Shown in pieces: positions 6,540 to 12,200 of a stretch of DNA of 12,200 nucleotides (its first letter is position 1; the number at the start of each line of letters is the position of its first letter). The notes beneath the pieces were generated by a model that saw only the letters and a list, made by a program, of their open reading frames with translations, was not told where the DNA came from and ran no database searches. The DNA comes from CAZYMF01 sp964648215 (lineage in GTDB: Bacteria; Desulfobacterota; Binatia; HRBIN30; JACQVA1): NCBI GenBank assembly GCA_964648215.1, contig CAZYMF010000155.1, positions 1 through 12,200 of the forward strand, in the 5' to 3' direction. The position numbers were made by a program, and so were the translations under genes.

Positions 6540-7966
6540 CGATCCCCGCCGCTCTGACCGCCGAGCGCGCCGCTTTCCGCTATGCGGGCAAGACGCGCAC
6601 GGTCGGCCCCTTCGATCTCCAGGTCGCGCCGGGCGAGATCCATCTCGTCTGCGGCCCCTCCGGCTGCGGCAAGAGCACGCTGGCGCGCATGCTGAGCGGG
6701 GCAATTCCCCACCTCTACCGCGGCCGGCTCGAAGGTCGCGTGCTGCTCGGCGACCGCGGCGCCGCGGACTTTCCTCTCTGGCAGCTGAGCACCCGCGTCG
6801 GGCTGATGTCGCAGAACCCCGCGGCCCAGCTCCTGACCGGCACGGTGCGCGAGGAGATCATCTTCGGCCTCGAGAATCTCGGTCTCGGGCGTGAGGAGAT
6901 CGAGCAGCGCCTCGACGAGACCCTGGCCAGCTTCTGCCTGGAGCCGCTGGCCGAGCGCGACCCGCGCACCTTGAGCGGGGGCGAGCAACAGCGACTGGTG
7001 CTGGCCGCGACCGCCGCCCGCCGGCCCGAGGCACTGGTCCTCGACGAGCCGCTCTCCATGCTCGACACCGCCTCGGCGAAGCAGATCGTCGCCGCCGTGG
7101 ACCGGCTGCGCGCCGCAGGGTCGGCGGTGGTGGCCTTCGAGCACCGCGAGGGCGCCTTCGCCCAGCTCGACGGCGTCAAGCGGGAGCGACTGAGCGGCGC
7201 GGAGCGCGACCTGGGGCCCCTGCCCGACCTCAAGACGCGCGTGCCCGCCTTTCGCGTCGTGCTGGACGACGTCGGCGTCGAGCTGGGGCAACGGGCCGTG
7301 CTGCGCCACCTCGATCTGGCGCTCGCCGGCGGACAGGTGTGGGCGATCGTCGGCGCCAACGGCGCCGGCAAGACGACGCTGCTGCGCACGCTGGCCGGGC
7401 TGCAGCGGCACAGCGGGCGCACCGTCGGCTACGCCACCGGCGGTCATCCACTCCCACGCCTCGGTTTGTGCTTCCAGAACCCCGACCGGCAGATCTTCAA
7501 CCCGACCGTGCGGCAGGAGATACTCTTTGGCTGTGACGAGCCGGACCTCGCGTTCTACGACGACGTGGTCGAGCTCCTCGGCCTCACGGCCTACCAGGAC
7601 ACGCCGCCCCTACTTCTGAGCGAAGGAGAGAAGAAGCGGTTGGGGCTGGCGATCATGCTGCTGCGACCCGGCCTGTCGGGGATCTGCCTCGACGAGCCGA
7701 CGCTGGGGCAGGACGAGTATCACCGCCGTCTCCTCGGCGAGATCGTCCGCCGGCTCGCCGGTGCCGGCTACCTCTGCGTCGTCGCCACGCACGATCTCGA
7801 ATGGGCCACGCGGTGGTGCGACCAGCTCCTGCTGCTGCAGGAGGGACAGATCGCCGCCGTCGCCGACCCGGCCTCGGCGCGGCGACAGCCGGAGATCTGG
7901 ACACGGGGCGGCCTGCTGTTGCCCGAGAGCTGTACGCCATGCCAGCGGCAAAGCCTTTCACTCTAA
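6536..7966 (+). CDS. ecfA: ECF transporter double ATPase (EcfA-EcfA' fusion)
   Basis: A 476-residue protein with two ABC ATPase domains in one chain, providing the energy for a Group I energy-coupling-factor importer at the inner face of the membrane. Domain 1: Walker A GPSGCGKST (40-48), Q-loop MSQNPAAQLLTGTVREEI, signature LSGGE (146-150), Walker B ALVLDEP (166-172), switch His in AFEHREG. Domain 2: Walker A GANGAGKTT (273-281), Q-loop FQNPDRQIFNPTVRQEI, signature LSEGE (361-365), Walker B CLDEP (384-388), switch His in ATHDLEW. Q-loop segments of the form QNP..Q...TV..E are typical of EcfA/CbiO-type ATPases. The GTG start overlaps the preceding stop (GTGA). The next gene starts 28 nt before this one ends. 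The second signature differs from LSGGE/Q, so the two ATP sites may not be equivalent. The fusion recalls YkoD-type proteins; the substrate is not shown. Confidence 0.93.
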   Translation: MTIPAALTAERAAFRYAGKTRTVGPFDLQVAPGEIHLVCGPSGCGKSTLARMLSGAIPHLYRGRLEGRVLLGDRGAADFPLWQLSTRVGLMSQNPAAQLLTGTVREEIIFGLENLGLGREEIEQRLDETLASFCLEPLAERDPRTLSGGEQQRLVLAATAARRPEALVLDEPLSMLDTASAKQIVAAVDRLRAAGSAVVAFEHREGAFAQLDGVKRERLSGAERDLGPLPDLKTRVPAFRVVLDDVGVELGQRAVLRHLDLALAGGQVWAIVGANGAGKTTLLRTLAGLQRHSGRTVGYATGGHPLPRLGLCFQNPDRQIFNPTVRQEILFGCDEPDLAFYDDVVELLGLTAYQDTPPLLLSEGEKKRLGLAIMLLRPGLSGICLDEPTLGQDEYHRRLLGEIVRRLAGAGYLCVVATHDLEWATRWCDQLLLLQEGQIAAVADPASARRQPEIWTRGGLLLPESCTPCQRQSLSL

Positions 7967-8658
7967 CCTCGCACTCGTTCCTGCGTCGCGTCGACCCGCG
8001 GACGAAGCTGCTGCTGTCGCTCGCCGCGTCGGCCGCGGTCATGCTGCCGCTGCGCTCGCTGGTGATCTTCTGCGCCGCCCATCTGGCTCTGGTGCTCGCC
8101 GCCGGGCTCGGCCGGCGGGCGCTGCGTCAGCTCGTGCCCGTCGCACCGTTGCTGACGCTGCTGTTCGCGGTCGACTGGATCTTCGTCGGCCTGCCGTTTG
8201 CGGCGCTGATCAGCCTGCGTCTGGCGCTACTGGTCACCGCTTTCACCCTGCTCTTCGCCACCACGACGGCCGACGAGCTCCGCGTCGCGCTCGAGAGCGT
8301 TCGCCTGCCGCGGCGCGTCGCCTTCGCCCTCGCCACCGCCTGCTGCGCCCTACCGCTGCTCGAATCGGAGTGGCAGGGAATCCGCGAAGCCCAGCAGGCC
8401 CGTGGCATCCACGACGACGCGGCGCGCCCGCGCGATTGGCGCCGGTGGCGCGAGCGGCTGACGAGCACCGTTTCGTTGGTCGTGCCGGCGATCGTGATGG
8501 TGACGCAACGGGCCTGGTCGATCCACGAGACCGCGGCGGTGCGCGGCTTCGACTCACCGGCGCGACGCGCCTACGCCCGGGCTCGTCTCGCGCGCCTGGA
8601 CTGGCTCCTTCTCGCCGGCGTGGCGCTGGTGCTCCTCGGAGTGCTCTCGACCCGATGA
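7939..8658 (+). CDS. ecfT: ECF transporter transmembrane coupling protein EcfT
   Basis: A 239-residue inner-membrane protein linking the ATPases to the substrate-binding S component. It has the CbiQ/EcfT start RVDPRTKLLLSL (17-28). Hydrophobic helices lie around 22-36, 38-56, 64-88 and 90-108, and one near 213-237. Two coupling-helix motifs are present: ARG at 154-156 (REAQQARGIHDD) and a second at 201-203 (AAVRGFDS, VRG in place of ARG). These Arg motifs contact the ATPase grooves in this family. The ATG at 7939 lies inside the end of the ATPase gene (28-nt overlap), and the stop shares ATGA with the next gene. The length is normal for EcfT. Confidence 0.92.
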   Translation: MPAAKPFTLTSHSFLRRVDPRTKLLLSLAASAAVMLPLRSLVIFCAAHLALVLAAGLGRRALRQLVPVAPLLTLLFAVDWIFVGLPFAALISLRLALLVTAFTLLFATTTADELRVALESVRLPRRVAFALATACCALPLLESEWQGIREAQQARGIHDDAARPRDWRRWRERLTSTVSLVVPAIVMVTQRAWSIHETAAVRGFDSPARRAYARARLARLDWLLLAGVALVLLGVLSTR

Positions 8659-9224
8659 CCACGCCCGACAGCTCTCGATCGCCGTCGCTGCACTTCTCGA
8701 CCTTCGATCTCCTGCTGCTGGGGATGCTCGGCGCCCTGGTCGTCGCCGCCAACCTGGCGCTGCACCTGCCGCTCAAGATGCCCGGTCACTCGGGCCTGGT
8801 GTGGATGGCCCTGCTGGTGACCGCGCGCGCCATCGTCCCCAAGAATGGCGCCGCCACCACCGCGGCGCTGATGAGCGGGCTGATCGCGGCTTTCGCCGGC
8901 CTCGGCGACAGGGGGCCGCTGGATACGTTTCTGTCGTACACGGCCGCCGGCGTCGGCGTCGACGCCGTGACTTTGCTGCTGGGACCGCCGACGCGAGCGG
9001 CGACCTGCGTGGTGGCCGGGTTGGCCGGCAACCTCGCCAAGCTCGGCGTGAAGATAGTGCTGGAGTTATGGATCGGAATACCCACGGGATTCGTGCTGGT
9101 CGGGCGCCTGTACCCGACGTTCACCTACGTCGTCTTCGGGCTCGCCGGCGGCTATCTCGGCTTCCTCGTCGTGCGCGCCCTCGAGCGTGCCGGCTTCTTC
9201 GCCTACCTCGCCGAGAAGCGTTGA
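8655..9224 (+). CDS. Putative ECF S component (substrate-binding membrane protein)
   Basis: A 189-residue integral membrane protein starting at the ATG of the ATGA overlap with ecfT. After a short polar N-terminus (MTTPDSSRSPSLHF) there are about six hydrophobic stretches, with Gly/Ala-rich packing segments such as SGLIAAFAGLG and VAGLAGNLAKLG. Size, helix number and position right after EcfT are those of an S component, the subunit that sets substrate specificity in ECF importers. I cannot match it to BioY, ThiT, RibU, QueT, BtuM or another named S family by eye. Conspicuous segments are LKMPGHSGLVWMALL (36-50) and RLYPTFTYVVFGLAGGYLGF near the C-terminus. The assignment rests mostly on topology and context, so an uncharacterised S family with unknown substrate is the fair call. 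Confidence 0.75.
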   Translation: MTTPDSSRSPSLHFSTFDLLLLGMLGALVVAANLALHLPLKMPGHSGLVWMALLVTARAIVPKNGAATTAALMSGLIAAFAGLGDRGPLDTFLSYTAAGVGVDAVTLLLGPPTRAATCVVAGLAGNLAKLGVKIVLELWIGIPTGFVLVGRLYPTFTYVVFGLAGGYLGFLVVRALERAGFFAYLAEKR

Positions 9225-11107
9225 TCGGCCTCTGCGCCCTGACCATGCTCGCCGCCACCGCACGCGCGCAGAAGCCGGTGCTGCTCGACGAGATCACGGT
9301 CGAGGCCAGTCGCCTCGACACCTATCTGCCGGCGCGGACGGAGGTCGATCGCCAGGAGCTCGTCGACTCGCACAAGAGCGAGCTCAGCAACGTGCTGGAG
9401 CTGACGCCGGGCGTCAACGTCCGCGACGGTGGCCGCGGCGAGCCGCGGCTCGACATGCGCGGCTTCGATCAGCGCGCCACGCTGTTCACCCTCAACGGCG
9501 TGCCGGTCTTCGAGCCCTACAACGGCATCGTCAACCTCAACCTGTTCCCCATCGAGATGCTCGGCAGCGTCGAGACCACCCGCGGGCCCTCCTCGGCGCT
9601 CTACGGCCCCAACGGCATGGCGGGCACGGTCAAGATGGTCACCCGCAAGCCCACCGAGCCCTGGATGGGCGGCGTCTCGACCATCTGGCGCAACTCGGAC
9701 TTCTGGGACTCGCGCGCCAGCGCCGGCGCGGCGCAGGGGCCCTACTCGGCCCTGGTCGGCGGCCGCTTCCTGACCAGCCCCGGCTTTCCCCTGTCGGCCG
9801 ACTTCAACGACCGGTCGCCCAGCCGCCGCCGCTTCGAGGACGGCGGCCTGCGGCTCAACAGCGACCGCGACGAGAAGAGCGCCTTCGCCGACTTCGGCTA
9901 CCAGCTCTCCGACACCGGCCGCCTGCACGCGACGTTTCTGGGCTCGTGGGCCGAGTTCGGCATTCCACCCGGCTCGGCCGAGTTCGCCCCCGCCTTTCGC
10001 CGCAACGACCACCAGGAGCTCGACCATATCCAGGCCGGTTGGGACCAGGAGCTGACCCCGGGCGCGGGGATCGCGCTCGCGGTCTTCTACTCGGCCTACT
10101 CGACCAAGGAGACGCAGTACACCGGGCCGGACTACCAGACCAAGATCGTCACGACCCGGGCCGACAGCGACGAGGTCGGCGGCATCGGGCGCTTCACGGT
10201 CAATCTCGGCGACAACGACACCCTCGCCATTGCCACCCAGGTACGCGGGGCGAGCGCGGACATCACCGACCCGGCCAACGGCAACGCCGCCCCCGACTTC
10301 ACCACCGCCAGCAGCGCGCTCGAGAACACGTACTTCCTCACCCCGCAGGTCTGGCTGCTGTTCGGCCTGAGCGGCGATCTCCAGACCGGCGGCGCCCACG
10401 GCACGCTCTCGGAAGTCAACCCGGAGGGAGGAGTGGCGATCGACTTCGGCCGCTACGGCCTCTCGCGCGTCGGCATCAGCCGCAAGACCCGCTTCCCGAA
10501 TCTGCGCGAGCTCTTCGATCCCGTGCAAGGCAATCCCGACCTGAAAGCCGAGAGCGCGGTGGCCTACGAGATCGGCCACCGGCTGCAGGCCGAGCGCTAC
10601 TACGTCGATGCCAGCCTGTTCCGCATCGAGGTCGACAACCTCATCGATCAGGTAGGAAGCGGCAACGAGGCGCGCGCGGAGAACCTGCAGAACGCCATCC
10701 AGCAGGGAGTCGAGATCGCCACGGGCGTGCGGCCGGTCGACGCCCTGCGCGTGGACGTGAACTACACCTACCTCGACGCCAAGGCGCGTAACCAGCCGTC
10801 CGACTCCTACTCCGAGATCCAGCACAAGCCGGCGCATCGCTTCAACGGCATCCTGCAGCTTCTCCTGCCGCCGGAGGTGCGGCTACGACTGGAGGGGCTC
10901 TACACCTCGAACCAGGTCGACCACTTCGGCACCTACGTCCGGGTCGACTCCTTCACTCTCTTCAACGTGCAGATCACCAAGTCGTTCGGCCGCCACCTGA
11001 GCGTCTTTGCCGGCGTCAACAACATTCTCGACACCGACCACGAGGAGAAGCTCGGCTACCCGCAGCCGGGCCGCTGGGAGTTCGCCGGGCTGCGGGCAAC
11101 CTACTGA
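9221..11107 (+). CDS. TonB-dependent outer-membrane receptor
   Basis: A 628-residue outer-membrane active-transport receptor. The frame has no ATG, GTG or TTG shortly upstream other than the TTG at 9221, which shares TTGA with the preceding stop. That start gives a short signal (MIGLCALTMLAATARA, cleavage before Gln17), weak for lack of basic residues. The ATG at 9245 would leave almost no signal. The TonB box is probably DEITVEA (23-29). The plug domain follows (about 30-150): VLELTPGVNVRDGG, DMRGFDQRATLFTLNGVPV, ETTRGPSSALYGPNGMAGTVKMVTRKP. The rest is a beta-barrel with alternating aromatic strands, including SRKTRFPNLRELFDPVQGNPDLKAE and GVNNILDTDHEE near the end, and it closes with an aromatic Tyr. 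Overlap with the S-component gene ties it to the ECF importer. The ligand is unknown; BtuB-like (cobalamin) use is possible but not shown. Confidence 0.93.
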   Translation: MIGLCALTMLAATARAQKPVLLDEITVEASRLDTYLPARTEVDRQELVDSHKSELSNVLELTPGVNVRDGGRGEPRLDMRGFDQRATLFTLNGVPVFEPYNGIVNLNLFPIEMLGSVETTRGPSSALYGPNGMAGTVKMVTRKPTEPWMGGVSTIWRNSDFWDSRASAGAAQGPYSALVGGRFLTSPGFPLSADFNDRSPSRRRFEDGGLRLNSDRDEKSAFADFGYQLSDTGRLHATFLGSWAEFGIPPGSAEFAPAFRRNDHQELDHIQAGWDQELTPGAGIALAVFYSAYSTKETQYTGPDYQTKIVTTRADSDEVGGIGRFTVNLGDNDTLAIATQVRGASADITDPANGNAAPDFTTASSALENTYFLTPQVWLLFGLSGDLQTGGAHGTLSEVNPEGGVAIDFGRYGLSRVGISRKTRFPNLRELFDPVQGNPDLKAESAVAYEIGHRLQAERYYVDASLFRIEVDNLIDQVGSGNEARAENLQNAIQQGVEIATGVRPVDALRVDVNYTYLDAKARNQPSDSYSEIQHKPAHRFNGILQLLLPPEVRLRLEGLYTSNQVDHFGTYVRVDSFTLFNVQITKSFGRHLSVFAGVNNILDTDHEEKLGYPQPGRWEFAGLRATY

Positions 11108-11133
11108 GGAGCGGAGAACCGAGTGCTGCGCCC

Positions 11134-11182
11134 CTTCGACCTTCGACTTTCGACTTTTGACTTTTGACTTTCGACTTTCGAC
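11134..11182. repeat. Seven tandem copies of a heptamer, YTTYGAC
   Basis: Seven 7-bp units in a row: CTTCGAC, CTTCGAC, TTTCGAC, TTTTGAC, TTTTGAC, TTTCGAC, TTTCGAC. All differences are C/T changes in unit positions 1 and 4. The array fills most of the 95-bp gap between the receptor stop and the lipoprotein ribosome site, and it forms an A/T-richer patch in a GC-rich region. The TTTTGAC copies create -35-like TTGAC hexamers. Copy-number change by slippage could alter spacing, but no matching -10 box is evident. Confidence 0.93.
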
Positions 11183-11190
11183 CACACAGC

Positions 11191-11196
11191 AAGGAG
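11191..11196 (+). promoter_or_regulatory. Ribosome binding site AAGGAG of the lipoprotein gene
   Basis: AAGGAG stands 6 nt before the ATG at 11203 and directly after the heptamer array. It decides the start of the lipoprotein reading frame. Confidence 0.85.
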
Positions 11197-11202
11197 ACGA
11201 AA

Positions 11203-12198
11203 ATGCTTCAGGAAAACCGGGTAGCAAACACGATCAACGGCGCGGGGATACTGCTCGGCCTGCTACTGGCCGGTTGCGGCGGCTCGGGCGGCTCCGCCGC
11301 GCCGACCGCGACGCCGACGCTCGCCGCCACCGCCACGGCAACGACGGTACCCACTAGCGTGCCCACCAATACCTCGATCCCGGTTCCGTCGCCGACCGCC
11401 ACCGCGACGTCCGTGAGCATCGCCACCGCGACGGCAACCTACGCCGACACCACGACACCGACGGGAACACCGACACCGACGGCGACACCGACACCGACGG
11501 AGACCGCCGGCGGCGTACTGCCGATTGCCGGTGCCGTCGCCCGCGACGCCGACGGCGTCGCCCTGCACCTGGGCGAGACCATCACCACCGAGGGGGTGGT
11601 CACCGTCTCCGCCGGCGTCTTCGCCAACAACAAGCTGAAGGTGTTCATGCAGGACGGGTCGGACGGCATCATGGTCTACCATCAGTCGTCCGCCGACGTC
11701 GATGCGTTCCAGGCGGGCGACCGGCTGCGCGCCACCGGCGTCATCATCCAGAAAGACCCGACCTCGGACGCCAACCCCGCCAACGGCACGGTGGCGGTCG
11801 ATCTCACCGGCGGCTCCTGGACCGTGCTCAGCAGCGGCAATCCGCTTCCCGCGCCCCAAGCCGTCGACCTGGCAACGCTGGAAGCCATGGGCAACGAGTA
11901 CACCGGCTCGCTGGTGCAGATTGCCAACGTGCAGAAGGTCGGCGGCAACTGGCCGGCGCTGGGCAGCAAAAGCACCCTCGTCGACGTCAGCGACGACGGC
12001 GGCGCGACGACGGCGATCCTGCGCTTCCAGAAGAACACCATCACGCAGGCCATGGTGGACGAGCTCACGGCGATCGGCGCCGGCGCCTTCGACCTGGTGG
12101 GGATCGTGGTGCAGGACGACCCCGGCAGCGACGGCACACTGCTCGCGGGGTACGAGGTCTGGGTGCGCGGGGCGGAGGACATCCAGCCGACGCCGTGA
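11203..12198 (+). CDS. Lipoprotein with Thr/Pro linker and OB-fold-like domains
   Basis: A 331-residue exported lipoprotein. The N-terminus has a hydrophobic stretch ending in the lipobox LLAGC, with Cys25 the lipidation site, then GGSGGS. Residues about 33-102 are a low-complexity Thr/Pro/Ala linker (TPTATPTPTE and similar) that could span a surface layer or peptidoglycan and might be glycosylated. From about 105 the protein looks like an OB-fold domain: HLGETITTEGVVTV, LKVFMQDGSDGIMVYH, FQAGDRLRATGVIIQ, a pattern seen in secreted nuclease-associated and other OB-like domains. A related second half contains YTGSLVQIANVQ and FDLVGIVVQDD. No catalytic motif is visible, so binding or structural use is more likely than enzyme activity. 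It follows the receptor gene after 95 bp with its own strong ribosome site. Co-transcription with the cluster is possible but not required. Confidence 0.8.
   Translation: MLQENRVANTINGAGILLGLLLAGCGGSGGSAAPTATPTLAATATATTVPTSVPTNTSIPVPSPTATATSVSIATATATYADTTTPTGTPTPTATPTPTETAGGVLPIAGAVARDADGVALHLGETITTEGVVTVSAGVFANNKLKVFMQDGSDGIMVYHQSSADVDAFQAGDRLRATGVIIQKDPTSDANPANGTVAVDLTGGSWTVLSSGNPLPAPQAVDLATLEAMGNEYTGSLVQIANVQKVGGNWPALGSKSTLVDVSDDGGATTAILRFQKNTITQAMVDELTAIGAGAFDLVGIVVQDDPGSDGTLLAGYEVWVRGAEDIQPTP
11455..11502 (+). repeat. Minisatellite encoding TPTPTATPTPT linker
   Basis: Two near-identical 18-bp units (11467-11484 and 11485-11502, ACACCGACACCGACGGMG), preceded by a 12-bp partial unit (11455-11466), encode part of the Thr/Pro linker. 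The unit keeps the reading frame, so slippage would change linker length without breaking the protein. Confidence 0.8.
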
Positions 12199-12200
12199 GG

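Noticed and set aside
6032..7447. Long open frame on the - strand opposite the ATPase and GIDDTD genes
   Set aside because: Both + strand genes have firm motifs here; the opposite frame is low complexity and crosses gene borders.
9203..10837. Long open frame on the - strand (544 codons) opposite the TonB receptor
   Set aside because: It mirrors the receptor in a GC-rich region; composition is Val/Gly/Arg-rich without any family motif, while the + strand frame has clear plug and barrel motifs.

Overview
The window is very GC-rich and every gene shows strong G/C third positions. It reads as one chromosomal fragment of an uncultured, Gram-negative bacterium. A TonB-dependent receptor and a lipobox lipoprotein show an outer membrane. 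An F420-type luciferase-like (LLM) oxidoreductase, a secreted Cys-rich protein with a CGDGxxxxGEQCD motif, and a lipoprotein with a Thr/Pro 'TPTPT' linker are a combination I associate with Deltaproteobacteria-like or Binatota-like metagenome bins. That placement is inference. A run of exactly 100 Ns (1682-1781) marks a scaffold gap, which fits a draft or metagenome assembly.

Layout. (1) 2-1354, + strand: the C-terminal part of cobalamin-dependent methionine synthase (metH), cut by the left edge. (2) 1408-1449: a perfect 42-bp palindrome between two convergent genes, probably a bidirectional terminator. (3) 3016-1459, - strand: a secreted Cys-rich protein with about seven 36-residue repeats, interrupted by the N gap. 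(4) 3017-3417: a 401-bp divergent intergenic region. (5) 3418-4389, +: an LLM-family oxidoreductase. (6) 4469-4489: a 7-7-7 inverted repeat lying on a candidate promoter, just before a tightly packed + strand cluster from 4525 to 11107. (7) 11134-11182: a heptamer tandem repeat in front of a lipoprotein gene (11203-12198).

The cluster at 4525-11107 is the main interest. In order it encodes: a PadR-type DNA-binding domain fused to a periplasmic-binding-protein-like sensor domain; a stand-alone protein with the GIDDTD motif of the TiaS kinase-like (TCKD) domain; a double-ATPase EcfA; EcfT; a small six-helix membrane protein in the position of an ECF S component; and a TonB-dependent receptor. 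The first gap is 11 nt. Every later junction overlaps (GTGA, 28 nt, ATGA, TTGA), so the genes are probably translated as a coupled unit. The simplest reading is a complete uptake route: outer-membrane receptor, then S component plus EcfT/EcfAA' in the inner membrane. A cytoplasmic ATP-using enzyme would act on the imported compound, and a ligand-sensing repressor would control the unit through the inverted repeat. The substrate cannot be read from the sequence. Cobalamin or another cofactor, a vitamin, and a molybdate/tungstate-like ligand (suggested by the sensor fold) all remain open.
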